Part shown: in pieces, positions 8,452-16,046 of the stretch | How the letters are laid out: every line of letters starts with the position of its first letter | Numbering within the stretch: the stretch's first letter is position 1 | Assembly: GCF_000818175.1 (NCBI RefSeq) | Contig: NZ_JTIY01000001.1 | Location: 3,033,147 to 3,066,619, forward strand | Length of the DNA: 33,473 nt | Reading direction: 5' to 3' | DNA from: Streptomyces sp. AcH 505 | GTDB taxonomy: Bacteria > Actinomycetota > Actinomycetes > Streptomycetales > Streptomycetaceae | Made by a program: the position numbers and the translations under genes | Notes under the pieces: generated by a model | What the model saw: the letters and a program-made list of their open reading frames with translations, nothing else | Database searches by the model: none | Told to the model about the DNA's origin: nothing

Positions 8452-8497
8452 GGCGGCCGGAGCCAGGGCCCAACAGCCCTGGCTCCGGCCGCCTTTT
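8452..8497 (+). terminator. Rho-independent terminator, 18-bp perfect stem
   Basis: GGCGGCCGGAGCCAGGGC (8452-8469) and its exact complement (8476-8493) enclose a 6-nt loop and are followed by TTTT. It lies 50 bp after the LAETG protein gene. Confidence 0.92.
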
Positions 8498-8518
8498 GGT
8501 GCCGCCTGCCGCTGCTGC

Positions 8519-8539
8519 TTGACCTTCACACCAGTGTGA
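8519..8539 (+). promoter_or_regulatory. TTGACC box with adjoining palindrome TCACACCAGTGTGA
   Basis: A -35-like TTGACC (8519-8524) is followed directly by TCACAC-CA-GTGTGA (8526-8539), a palindrome placed where a repressor would occlude the promoter of the deacetylase-family gene that starts at 8593. No clear -10 was found, so the promoter part is tentative. Confidence 0.4.
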
Positions 8540-8592
8540 CGGTTCGAGCATGGAGCCACCAAGACCTCCGCTGCGGACATGAGGTGGCACCC

Positions 8593-9465
8593 ATGGACAA
8601 CCAGCTCTTCGACTACAGCCCGATCACCGAACGGGACGCGATCCACTGGCCGGGCGGCGCCCGGATCGCCTTCTACGTCGGGCTCAACATCGAGCACTAC
8701 CAAGTCGATCTGCCTTCCACGAGCATCTTCCCCGGCACCGCCCAGCTGGCGCCCGACCCGCTGAACTACGGCTGGCGCGACTACGGCCCCCGGGCCGGCA
8801 TCTGGCGGCTGATCGAGAGCCTCGACCGGCATCAGGTACGCGCGAGTGTGATGCTCAACTCCGATGTCGGCGAGCGCTATCCACAGATCATCCAGGCGGG
8901 CAGGGACCGCGACTGGGCCTGGGTCGCGCACGGGAAGAACAACTCCATCTTCCAGGCCGACATGACGCCCGACGAAGAACGCGCCTATCTCGGCGAGGTG
9001 ATCGCCGCCATCGAGAAGGCCACCCGCCAACGGCCGCGCGGCTGGCTCGGACCCGCGCTCACGGAGACCTTCCGGACCCCGGAGCTGCTGGCCGAACTGG
9101 GCCTGGAGTACGTTCTGGACTGGGCCAACGACGACCAGCCGTACCGGCTGAACGTGCCGGGCATGCTGAGTGTGCCGTACTCGATCGAGGTCAACGACAT
9201 CAGCCTGTTCGTCGGAAAGGCGCTCAGCGGGCCTGACTTCGTGCGCATCGTCAAGGACCAGTTCGACCAGCTCTACGCAGAGTCGGCGGAGAGCGGCCGG
9301 GTGATGTCGCTGGTCCTGCACCCGTTCGTGATCGGCCAGCCGTTCCGCCACAAGTACCTCGACCAGGCGCTGGAGTACGTCGTCAACCACACCGGAGTGT
9401 GGCTGACGACGACGGACGAGATCGCGGAGCACTACGCGCGGACGGCGGCGGCTCCCGCGTCCTGA
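8593..9465 (+). CDS. PuuE-like allantoinase / polysaccharide deacetylase-family protein
   Basis: A 290-residue NodB-fold protein. Several stretches correspond to the PuuE (metal-independent allantoinase) branch: IAFYVGLNIEHY, YGWRDYGPRAGIWRL, WVAHGKNNS, TPDEERAYLGEVIAAIEK and WLGPALTETFRTPELLAELG. The classical metal-binding motifs TFDDG and H(S/T)xxH are absent, as in PuuE, so a deacetylase with a catalytic metal is unlikely. PuuE hydrolyses allantoin to allantoate, downstream of xanthine dehydrogenase and urate oxidase, which would fit the PucR/molybdoenzyme cluster 3 kb upstream; substrate remains inferred. ATG 8593 has GAGG at 8581-8584; in-frame starts at 8536 and 8584 are possible. The 3' end overlaps the opposing MFS gene by 34 bp. 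Confidence 0.8.
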   Translation: MDNQLFDYSPITERDAIHWPGGARIAFYVGLNIEHYQVDLPSTSIFPGTAQLAPDPLNYGWRDYGPRAGIWRLIESLDRHQVRASVMLNSDVGERYPQIIQAGRDRDWAWVAHGKNNSIFQADMTPDEERAYLGEVIAAIEKATRQRPRGWLGPALTETFRTPELLAELGLEYVLDWANDDQPYRLNVPGMLSVPYSIEVNDISLFVGKALSGPDFVRIVKDQFDQLYAESAESGRVMSLVLHPFVIGQPFRHKYLDQALEYVVNHTGVWLTTTDEIAEHYARTAAAPAS

Positions 9466-10709
9466 CCGGTGTGGGAGTAGGCGGAACGCTCAGTGCCGGC
9501 CCGGCTCGCACGCGAGCGCTCCGCCCACCGTACGGCCGGGCCGGTCGCGGCCCCCGCGCCCAGGAAGACCGAACCGAGGAGCAGCCACCCAGGCACGCCC
9601 CAGGTCACCAGCAGCGCGGTCAGCAACAGCGGCCCGAGGGTCCGCGCCACCGGCACACCCGTACCGAAGAAGCCCTGGTACTGGCCCACTTGGTGGGCCG
9701 GTGCGAGCGCGAAGCTGATCTGCCACGACCCCGCCGACTGCCGCATCTCGGCGACGACTTGCAGCGTCGCACCGACGACGAGGATCGCTGCCGCCGTCCA
9801 GCCGGGCAGTCCGGCCGCCGACAGGGCGAACACCAGGCACGAGGCGAACATGATGACGGACGAGTGCCACACGGCACGCGACGCGGTACGCAGCCCGGTC
9901 ACCGCACGCGCGGTGCGGACCTGGAAGGCCATCACCGCAAGGGTGTTGAGGACGAACAGCGCCGATACGAGCCAGCTCGGCGCGTTCGTACGCTCCACGA
10001 TCCACAGCGGAATCGCCAGGCTGAGTAGCGGCATGCGCAGCAACAGCACGGCGTTGATCAGCGTCACGACGGCGTACGGCCGGTCGCGCAGCACCGCGAG
10101 CCGCGGCTCGCCGCTGCCACGGCCCGGCACGGGGGCGACAGTTGGCAGCCTGAGCAGCACGACGGCACAGACCAGGAAGCTCACCGCGTCCATCGCGAAC
10201 ACCGCGAGATACGCCCCGGCGGTGTCCCGGCTCAGTGCGAGCCCACCGAGCGCGGCCCCCAGCGCCAGGCCCGCGTTGAGGGTCGACTGGAGGTGGGCCA
10301 GTACGCCGGTACGGTCGGCCGGCGCGACCAGCCCCGCGAGCAACGCCTGCCGCGTCGCGGCGAGTCCGCACTGGGCGACGGCGTACACGCAGGCGGCGAC
10401 GAGGAACAGCGAGAACGACCGAATCGTCAGGAACGAGGCAACCGCCGCGCTGGTGGCCAGGGCGAGCAGCACAGCGGTCCCACGCGGCCCCCGCCGATCG
10501 GCCAGCGCCCCGAGCGGCACCCCGGCCACCGACCCGACGGCCCAGGCGACGGTCAGCCCGAGCCCGATCTGGGTGGGGGAGAGGCCGACGACCCGCACGA
10601 AGTAGAGGGCGGAGCAGACGTAGTACGCGCCGTCACCGACGGAGTTGCTGAGCTGCGCGGCGGCGAGAACGCGCGGCGCACCGGGCGGCGGCAGGATCCG
10701 GATCGGCAT
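9432..10709 (-). CDS. MFS transporter
   Basis: A 425-residue integral membrane protein with about 12 hydrophobic segments, starting MPIRILPPPGAPRVLAAAQL. The major facilitator signature between segments 2 and 3 is recognisable as GVPLGALADRRGPRGTA. This size and pattern suit a drug/metabolite:proton exporter, but no substrate can be read. ATG 10709 is preceded by a GGGGGAA ribosome site; the frame is open upstream to 11171, but that part crosses the DksA-like gene in a shadow frame and is not coding. It is convergent with, and overlaps, the PuuE-like gene. Confidence 0.85.
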   Translation of the reverse strand: MPIRILPPPGAPRVLAAAQLSNSVGDGAYYVCSALYFVRVVGLSPTQIGLGLTVAWAVGSVAGVPLGALADRRGPRGTAVLLALATSAAVASFLTIRSFSLFLVAACVYAVAQCGLAATRQALLAGLVAPADRTGVLAHLQSTLNAGLALGAALGGLALSRDTAGAYLAVFAMDAVSFLVCAVVLLRLPTVAPVPGRGSGEPRLAVLRDRPYAVVTLINAVLLLRMPLLSLAIPLWIVERTNAPSWLVSALFVLNTLAVMAFQVRTARAVTGLRTASRAVWHSSVIMFASCLVFALSAAGLPGWTAAAILVVGATLQVVAEMRQSAGSWQISFALAPAHQVGQYQGFFGTGVPVARTLGPLLLTALLVTWGVPGWLLLGSVFLGAGAATGPAVRWAERSRASRAGTERSAYSHTGQDAGAAAVRA

Positions 10710-10812
10710 GGCGCGTTCCCCCTGGCGTGTGGTGGTTGCCTGTGGAACGAAACTAGCGGCCGGACCTGCCCAGCCGGCAGTTCCAATCGGCGCCGGGAAA
10801 TGTGGGCCACTT

Positions 10813-11175
10813 CTAGTGGATCCGCACGGCACACGCCACACACGTCCGCACGGCGGGCAGGATCTCCAGCCGCTCCAGCGGAATGGCACCCCCGCACACC
10901 TCACACCGCGCGTACACACCCGCCTCAAGCCGTTCGAGCGCCAGCTCCAGATCAACAAGCTGCTGCCGTGCTCGCCCCAGCATGGCGCCGAGATGCGCCC
11001 GCTCGAAGGCGGTGTTGGACCCCTCGGGATCGTGCTCGTCATCGACGGCGATGAGGGCGTTGGCTTCCACGATGCCGTCGTACTCACGCTGGAGCGCCAC
11101 GATCTGGGCAGCGGTACTCGCGCGCTCGGCGGCGAGCCGCGCGCGTACGCCCTCAAAATCGACGGAATCACTCAT
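10813..11175 (-). CDS. DksA/TraR-type C4 zinc-finger protein
   Basis: A 120-residue protein with an N-terminal coiled-coil region (about 5-85, with LAAERASTAAQIVALQREYD and RARQQLVDLELALERLEAG) and a C-terminal C4 zinc finger, YARCEVCGGAIPLERL...RTCVACAV. This is the DksA/TraR arrangement; such proteins reach into the RNA polymerase secondary channel and modulate initiation, often with ppGpp. Acidic residues are present in the coiled-coil region (VDDEHDPEG), but whether they form the functional tip cannot be decided. It lies 103 bp upstream of the MFS gene on the same strand, so co-transcription is possible. Confidence 0.85.
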   Translation of the reverse strand: MSDSVDFEGVRARLAAERASTAAQIVALQREYDGIVEANALIAVDDEHDPEGSNTAFERAHLGAMLGRARQQLVDLELALERLEAGVYARCEVCGGAIPLERLEILPAVRTCVACAVRIH

Positions 11176-11347
11176 CAGCGGGCAAACGCCATCGCCTGGA
11201 TCCGCATTCCCCGACGGCCGCTATTCGACCTGATCACGGTAGCGCGACGAAAGATCACGAACCGGCAACTACCCCCATCGGTCAACTACTTCCCTGTCAC
11301 GCTGCTCCAGCTGAATCCAGCGCAGGCAAATATGGAGTACACACCAC

Positions 11348-11851
11348 ATGACTGACATCCAGCCCACCGCCGAGTCCACCCGCAGCGACTCGGCTCCGGC
11401 CGGGGGCGCTCTCGCGCCCAGCGCCACCGACAACCCGATCGCGAGCCGCTTGACCGGCCTGGCCATGAAGCGTCGCGGGTCTGTCGCGGTGTGGATCGGG
11501 CTGCCGCTGGTCACCCTCGGGATCTACCAGTTCGTCTGGTACTTCAAAATCCACAAGGAGCTGCAGCAGTTCGACCGCCGTCAGAAGCTCAACCCCGCAG
11601 GCAGCCTGCTGGTCCTGATCTTCCTGGGCTGGACCCTGATCGCTCCGCTGATCTCCTTCCACAACACCGGAAAGGCGATAGCGAACGCGCAGCGCGCCGC
11701 CGGCCTCCCGGTGACGTGCAGCCCCGCCGCGAGCACGTTCCTGGCGTTCGTCTTCGGTCTGAACATCTGGTACATGCAGCGCCAGCTCAACCTGGTCGTC
11801 GACGCGTACCAGGAAGCCGCCCCGGGCACCGAGGTGCCGCTGGCGGCCTGA
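11348..11851 (+). CDS. DUF4234 membrane protein
   Basis: A 167-residue protein with a disordered Ser/Thr/Ala-rich N-terminus (1-35) and three to four hydrophobic segments. It has the DUF4234 pattern MKRRGSVAVWIGLPLVTLGI followed by YQFVWYFKIHKELQQFDRR, a LLVLIFLGWTLIAPLISFHNT segment, and a last membrane segment ending FGLNIWYMQRQLN. DUF4234 proteins are small actinobacterial and firmicute membrane proteins of unknown function. A GGAG at 11335-11338 precedes ATG 11348. A strong bidirectional hairpin follows the gene. Confidence 0.85.
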   Translation: MTDIQPTAESTRSDSAPAGGALAPSATDNPIASRLTGLAMKRRGSVAVWIGLPLVTLGIYQFVWYFKIHKELQQFDRRQKLNPAGSLLVLIFLGWTLIAPLISFHNTGKAIANAQRAAGLPVTCSPAASTFLAFVFGLNIWYMQRQLNLVVDAYQEAAPGTEVPLAA

Positions 11852-11867
11852 CCGTCCTCGTAACAGC

Positions 11868-11902
11868 CGCTGCCGGAACGCTCGTTGAGCGTTCCGGCAG
11901 CG
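11868..11902. terminator. Bidirectional hairpin terminator, 16-bp stem
   Basis: CGCTGCCGGAACGCTC and its exact complement (11868-11883 and 11887-11902) form a 16-bp stem with the 3-nt loop GTT. It lies between the convergent DUF4234 and methyltransferase genes. It lacks a long T-tract, as many Streptomyces terminators do. Confidence 0.85.
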
Positions 11903-11921
11903 ACGTAACAGGGGGAGATCC

Positions 11922-12737
11922 CTAGGGCTTACGGGCGACGGCGCCGTACATGGCGATGTCCTCGTCCCTGATCTCCTCCGTGACCGTCCCGTCCGGCCGC
12001 CACTTGTGGACCTGCGCGATGCCGGGTTCGACCAGGTCGAGCCCCTGGAAGAACTCCTCGGCCTCGGCCATGGTCCGCAGCCGCATCGGCATGCCGCGCT
12101 TCGCGTACTCGCGGGCGACCCGGCCGACCTCGTCAGGCGCGAACTCGGCGGTGCCGATGGACATCGCGAGGTAGCTGCCGGAGGGCAGGGGCTCCAGCAG
12201 CCGGCGGACGATGCCGACGGCGTCGTCCTCGTCCATGACGAAGTGCACGATCGCGATGACCATCAGCGCGACCGGCCGGCTGAGGTCGAGGGTGTCCCGC
12301 AGCTCCGGGGCGGCCAGGATCGCCGCCGGGTCGCGCATGTCCGCCTCGACGTAGGCGGTCTTGCCCGCCGGGTCACTGGCCAGCAGGTCCCGCGAGAGCG
12401 TCAGGACGATCGGGTCGCTGTCCACGTAGACGACCCGCGAGTCGGGGGCCGCCGCCTGGGCCGTCTCGTGCACGTTCGGCGAGGTCGGGATCCCCGTACC
12501 GATGTCGAGGAACTGCCGGACCCCGGCCTCTTCGGCGAGGTACCGCACGGCCCGGTGCATGAAGTCCCTGTTGGCCCGCATATGGATCGGCATGGCGGGC
12601 CACTCCCGGGACATGGCGTCCCCCGCCTCCTTGTCCGCGGGGTAGTAGTCCGTGCCGCCGATGATGTAGTCGTAGATGCGCGCGGAATGCGCGGTGCTGG
12701 TGTCGATCTGGCCGCCGGGCGACCCCTCGTCGGACAA
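11922..12737 (-). CDS. SAM-dependent methyltransferase (DUF574 / Methyltransf_19 type)
   Basis: A 271-residue protein of the S-adenosyl methyltransferase family that is abundant in Streptomyces. Diagnostic segments are TSTAHSARIYDYIIGGTDYY near the N-terminus, the SAM-binding FLDIGTGIPTSPNVHE, VVYVDSDPIVL (acidic ribose-binding strand), AYVEADMRDP and VALMVIAIVHFVMDEDD. Members have no well-established substrate. The start appears to be TTG 12737, four bases after GAGGGG, and SDEGSPGGQIDTSTAHSARI reads like a normal family N-terminus. The gene is convergent with the DUF4234 gene and divergent from the unknown gene at 12880. Confidence 0.88.
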   Translation of the reverse strand: MSDEGSPGGQIDTSTAHSARIYDYIIGGTDYYPADKEAGDAMSREWPAMPIHMRANRDFMHRAVRYLAEEAGVRQFLDIGTGIPTSPNVHETAQAAAPDSRVVYVDSDPIVLTLSRDLLASDPAGKTAYVEADMRDPAAILAAPELRDTLDLSRPVALMVIAIVHFVMDEDDAVGIVRRLLEPLPSGSYLAMSIGTAEFAPDEVGRVAREYAKRGMPMRLRTMAEAEEFFQGLDLVEPGIAQVHKWRPDGTVTEEIRDEDIAMYGAVARKP

Positions 12738-12879
12738 GATGCCCCTCCTCTACCCGCGAGCTGGACCACCATCCTCCCCCTGAAAGCCCTCACAGGACCC
12801 ATGCCTGATCCACCCGGGCCAGGGCGCTGAGCTGGGCCGAGCTGGTGCGGGCCACGGTCCGCCGTGCTGTACTGACGAC

Positions 12880-13791
12880 GTGGAGCGAAAGCACGCACTG
12901 GCAGCGGTGACCCACCTCAGGCGGCCCGGCGGCGCAGCTTCGGACCCTGCGACCGACCGGCGGGCCGAGCGGGTGCGTACCCGGGTCCGGCTCATGATCG
13001 AGATCACGGCGCGGTCCGGGGCGTACCGGAAGGGGCTCGTCGCGGCGACCCGCCGGCTCAGCCCGGAGGAAGCGGCGATCCTCTCCGATCTGGAGGGTCA
13101 CGGGCTCCAGGTGCCCCAGTTGCACGACGTGCTGTGCGGCGGGCATGTGCTGGTGGACGCACCGGAGCTGTACGACAAGTGGCGGTTCGTCGGTGTGAGT
13201 CACGAGCGCCTGTCGAGCCACCACCGCGACATCGACAAGACGCGCTATCCCGACATCGGGATGCGCGGGGACGTGGTGCGGGAGAAGCTGCACGGGCGCA
13301 CCGCGCAGGGGACCTGGGTGCAGCTGGAGAAGACCCCGGCCGCTTTCGGCGGCAAGAAGATGCCCAGTGTGGACGACCTCCGCCACCTCATGGATTACGT
13401 GGTCTACCGGATCACGCGCAGCAATGTCGGGCCCTGGGGACTGTCCCGGATGACCGAACGCCGCCCGCTGTACCTGTCGCCGTTCCTCGCCGTGCCGACG
13501 TCCCTGACGCCTCCGGTCGCGCGGGTGCTGACCCAGGCGCTGCGCCGGGTGGAGGAGGCCGACGACGTCACCGCCGTCTCCGCGGACCTGGCGGCCAGGT
13601 TCCCGCCGCCTGACCGGCAGGACCTGGCCGGTGAGCTGGGACAGTCGCTGTCCGGCCGGGCGGGCCGCGGGCTGTTCGGCAACTCCGAGGTGTGGGTGAC
13701 CGAGACCCCTTCGCGCAGCGCCGCCGAGGTGCTGCGGGAGAGCCATGTACCGCCCGTGGTGGAACTGCTGCAGCCGGGAGGACCGTCATGA
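12880..13791 (+). CDS. Unrecognised 303-residue protein, first gene of a coupled pair
   Basis: I do not recognise this family securely. The product is soluble, with no signal peptide or membrane segment. The N-terminal third is basic (many Arg) with a helical RLSPEEAAILSDLEGHG segment. The centre carries a conspicuous run of fixed-looking residues: HHRDIDKTRYPDIGMRGD, KLHGRTAQGTWVQLEKTP, LRHLMDYVVYRITRSNVGPW. That His/Asp/Trp/Gln/Glu density looks like an enzymatic or toxin-type core. The GTG start at 12880 has no clear ribosome site, so it could be leaderless or begin at a later codon such as GTG 12907 or ATG 12994. Its stop overlaps the next gene by four bases (ATGA), so the two proteins are made together and probably act together. 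Confidence 0.72.
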   Translation: MERKHALAAVTHLRRPGGAASDPATDRRAERVRTRVRLMIEITARSGAYRKGLVAATRRLSPEEAAILSDLEGHGLQVPQLHDVLCGGHVLVDAPELYDKWRFVGVSHERLSSHHRDIDKTRYPDIGMRGDVVREKLHGRTAQGTWVQLEKTPAAFGGKKMPSVDDLRHLMDYVVYRITRSNVGPWGLSRMTERRPLYLSPFLAVPTSLTPPVARVLTQALRRVEEADDVTAVSADLAARFPPPDRQDLAGELGQSLSGRAGRGLFGNSEVWVTETPSRSAAEVLRESHVPPVVELLQPGGPS

Positions 13792-14570
13792 GCGACGACG
13801 ATCAGCGCGACGTCCCGCCTGCCGTACTGCCGGACGCCGGTGCGGCACCGTCGGACCCCGGCGCTGCGACCGCCCCTCAGGGGCTGGTGACGGCCGTGGT
13901 GGACCTGGTCGACACGGGCCCGGTGCTGCTCGGCGCGTACACCATCGCCGAGCTGACCGCCGTGGACGCGATCGTGGACTTCCTGGAGGCCAGGCCCTCG
14001 GACGACGTGATCGCCGAGGCCGTACGCTCGCTGGCGGCCCGGCAGCTGCTGCTGGCGGGAGACACAGGCGAGCAGGTCCAGGTGCAGGGCGACCTGGGCA
14101 TCGCGGTGGCGTTCCAGCAGAGAGCCCGCAGGGTGCTCGACGCCCGTACGACCGGGTCGGGACCGGGCGAGCCGTGGCGGATCCTGTTGCTCCCCCAACC
14201 CGAGCACATCTGCCTCATGGTCCGCATCGACGCACTCGGCGTCCACCAGATGGGCCTGTACAAGCTCGACGAAGCCCTCGACACGCTCACCGAATGGCTG
14301 CCGCGCGGCTCGTCGGCGGACCGCGACGAGTCGGCGGACACCGACGCCGTACTCGCCGCCGCGGAGCGCTCCGCGCTGATCACCGTCACCGAATACACGG
14401 CGGAGGGATCGGCCGAGACCGCGGGCAGCAGCCGGGATCTGATCCTGGCCCGCAGCGGCGGACGACTGCACGTCCTGGCCCGCGACCCCGAACACCGCGA
14501 GCAACTGGTCCCGGACCCGGAGACACACAAGGACAACGTCCGCGAACGCCTCGAAGGCATGCTGACCTGA
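13788..14570 (+). CDS. Unrecognised 260-residue protein, second gene of a coupled pair
   Basis: A soluble, acidic protein with no recognised domain. It has a disordered Pro/Asp-rich N-terminus (1-35), a helical segment with GAYTIAELTAVDAIVDFLEA and VIAEAVRSLAARQLLLAGD (about 45-90), a central strand-rich region WRILLLPQPEHICLMVRID, and a helix LYKLDEALDTLTEWLP. The acidic partner downstream of a basic, catalytic-looking protein resembles effector-immunity or enzyme-chaperone pairs, but this is inference. ATG 13788 sits inside the upstream stop (ATGA) with GGGAGG just before it. The frame is open upstream to 13692, overlapping the first gene, which is not needed. Confidence 0.75.
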   Translation: MSDDDQRDVPPAVLPDAGAAPSDPGAATAPQGLVTAVVDLVDTGPVLLGAYTIAELTAVDAIVDFLEARPSDDVIAEAVRSLAARQLLLAGDTGEQVQVQGDLGIAVAFQQRARRVLDARTTGSGPGEPWRILLLPQPEHICLMVRIDALGVHQMGLYKLDEALDTLTEWLPRGSSADRDESADTDAVLAAAERSALITVTEYTAEGSAETAGSSRDLILARSGGRLHVLARDPEHREQLVPDPETHKDNVRERLEGMLT

Positions 14571-14612
14571 CATCCCCCACGACCCGGCCGGCCGTGCCGC
14601 CCAGACTGAGCG

Positions 14613-15413
14613 TCAGTCGTCCAGGTCGATGGCGAAGTCGACGATCGTTGTGTCGCCACGGCGCACGATCGGATGCGCCACTTCGACGATGCGGCCCGTA
14701 TCGGCGATGTGGCGTCGTGTGTAGCGGAGGACGGGCACGCCCGCACCAATCTTCAGGGTCGCCGCTTCCACATCTGTAGGCATCGCCGCGGTGAACGATT
14801 CCGTAATGCGCGTCACGTTGATGCCGAGGGTGAGCAGTTGCGCGCGAGTGCCCCCAGGCCAGGGCTCGTGGATCGGGTCGGCGACGGCTGTACCGGCGAC
14901 GTCGGACCAGCGGACGTAGCTGGTGGACATCTGGGTGGGCTGGTCGTTGTCGTGGAACACGAAGTGCCGCGCCAAGAGCCGCTCGCCTGCCTCGCACTCG
15001 AACAGGGCAGCCAGTTCGGGGCCTGCCTGAACCTTCTCGAACCGCTTGTCGAGCCGGTACTCGGACCAGCCGATGCCCTGGTCCCGGGTGTACGGAGTGA
15101 CCGGCGCACCGGATTTGGCGCGATACCGGTCGGCGGCCATACGGTGCACGGGCGGCCTGGCCCTCACTCGGGTCCCGGCGCGGGCCCGTGATTCGACGGC
15201 GCCCTCGTTGCGGAGGAGGCCGATCGCGTTACGGATCGTCGTCCCGGAAACCCGGTACTCCTCGCACAGTTCCGGAAGCGTGGGCAACTGGTCGCCCGGC
15301 CGCCACTCACCGGAGGAGATGCGGCGCCGCAGGTCAGCGGCGATCCGCAGGTATTCGGGCTGTGCCACCGCCACACCACCGTCCCTCATGATCGCGTCAA
15401 TCTGTACACACAT
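14613..15413 (-). CDS. GntR-family regulator with UTRA domain
   Basis: A 266-residue HutC-type regulator. The winged helix-turn-helix is in YLRIAADLRRRISSGEWRPG, then LPTLPELCEEYRVSGTTIRN and AIGLLRNEGAVESRARAGTR (about 20-90). The UTRA effector-binding domain covers about 110-260 (LFECEAGERLLARHFVFHDN, MSTSYVRWSDV, RYTRRHIADTGRIVEVAH). ATG 15413 has GGGAGAG immediately upstream; an internal ATG at 15389 is a weaker alternative. It is divergent from a three-gene operon encoding RsbW-like proteins, with a large palindrome between them, so it probably represses that operon and itself. The effector is unknown. Confidence 0.88.
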   Translation of the reverse strand: MCVQIDAIMRDGGVAVAQPEYLRIAADLRRRISSGEWRPGDQLPTLPELCEEYRVSGTTIRNAIGLLRNEGAVESRARAGTRVRARPPVHRMAADRYRAKSGAPVTPYTRDQGIGWSEYRLDKRFEKVQAGPELAALFECEAGERLLARHFVFHDNDQPTQMSTSYVRWSDVAGTAVADPIHEPWPGGTRAQLLTLGINVTRITESFTAAMPTDVEAATLKIGAGVPVLRYTRRHIADTGRIVEVAHPIVRRGDTTIVDFAIDLDD

Positions 15414-15453
15414 ACTCTCCCGACCCGCTTGACCTGTGCCAACTCGCACGACA

Positions 15454-15488
15454 ATCTGAGTACAGATAAGAACTATCCGTACTCAGAT
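15454..15488. promoter_or_regulatory. 35-bp palindrome, probable GntR operator
   Basis: ATCTGAGTAC-A-GATA (15454-15468) and TATC-C-GTACTCAGAT (15474-15488) form 15-bp arms with one mismatch around AGAAC. The octamer GTACAGAT, present at 15460-15467, recurs inverted at 15400-15407 just inside the GntR gene. The palindrome lies 26 bp upstream of the operon start, and A/T content is locally high. Binding by the adjacent GntR protein is inferred. Confidence 0.65.
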
Positions 15489-15513
15489 AGCTACAGGATC
15501 CAAGGGGACGGTT

Positions 15514-15870
15514 ATGTCCGAAACGGGGCACACCTGGCGCATGGTCTTCAGAGGCCATCCCGCCGAGGCGGTCCGCGTCCGACAGTGGACCCGCGGTCGC
15601 CTTACGAACGGCGATGCCCCCGCCGTCGCGAACGAGCTGTTCGTCGCGGTCCTCGGCAGCCTCCCCTCTCGGCGCCCTGACGTCATCGAGATGACCATCT
15701 CCACCTCCGGCAGTCGCGCCCGCGTAAGCGCGACCGGATTCCTGCCGCTGCCAGTCCTGCAAATCCATGGCCCCGGCGCCCTCATCGTCGGCCAGCTGGC
15801 CCATTCTTCCGGCGTCTCCACCGACGGCTGCGGACTCTGGGCTCAGTTTCGGGTCGAGGCGGGCGCATGA
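15514..15870 (+). CDS. Degenerate RsbW-like (HATPase_c) protein
   Basis: This 118-residue protein follows the outline of the small RsbW-type ATP-binding proteins: VRVRQWTRGRLTNGDAPAVA, then NELFVAVLGS where the ATP-binding N-box (NELVTNAVRH) should be, a strand VIEMTISTSGSRARVSATG, and GPGALIVGQLAHSSGV ending in LWAQFRV. The key Asn and the usual ELVTNA context of the N-box are missing, and the Asp of the next box is replaced (SATG), so it probably cannot bind or hydrolyse ATP normally. It could be a regulatory partner of the intact ATPase two genes on. A good ribosome site (AAGGGGAC) precedes ATG 15514. The stop overlaps the next gene (ATGA). Confidence 0.75.
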   Translation: MSETGHTWRMVFRGHPAEAVRVRQWTRGRLTNGDAPAVANELFVAVLGSLPSRRPDVIEMTISTSGSRARVSATGFLPLPVLQIHGPGALIVGQLAHSSGVSTDGCGLWAQFRVEAGA

Positions 15871-16046
15871 GTCAGAAAGGCACACCCGTGACTCCCGACA
15901 CCTCCACCCGATCCGACAAGGTTCAGAGAACACGCGGCGAGCACCTGTCCCGCGTGGGCGGCGCCCGACGCTACGGTCACAGCACCGGCAGCATGCCCGA
16001 TGCCGGCTGCATCCTGGGGTGCGCAGCTAAGGCGGCCCGCTCATGA
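15867..16046 (+). CDS. Small 59-residue protein translationally coupled on both sides
   Basis: A 59-codon ORF, shorter than usual gene-calling cut-offs, starts with ATG 15867 inside the upstream stop (ATGA) and ends at TGA 16044-16046, which in turn overlaps the ATG of the next gene at 16043. GAGG lies seven to eight bases upstream of its start. The product starts MSQKGTPVTPDTSTRSDK and is basic and hydrophilic, with two Cys residues (Cys48, Cys52; DAGCILGCAAK) near the C-terminus. I recognise no family. Four-base overlaps at both ends are strong evidence that it is translated as part of this operon. The layout regulator, small protein, RsbW-like ATPase recalls the whiJ-type loci of Streptomyces. 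Confidence 0.7.
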   Translation: MSQKGTPVTPDTSTRSDKVQRTRGEHLSRVGGARRYGHSTGSMPDAGCILGCAAKAARS

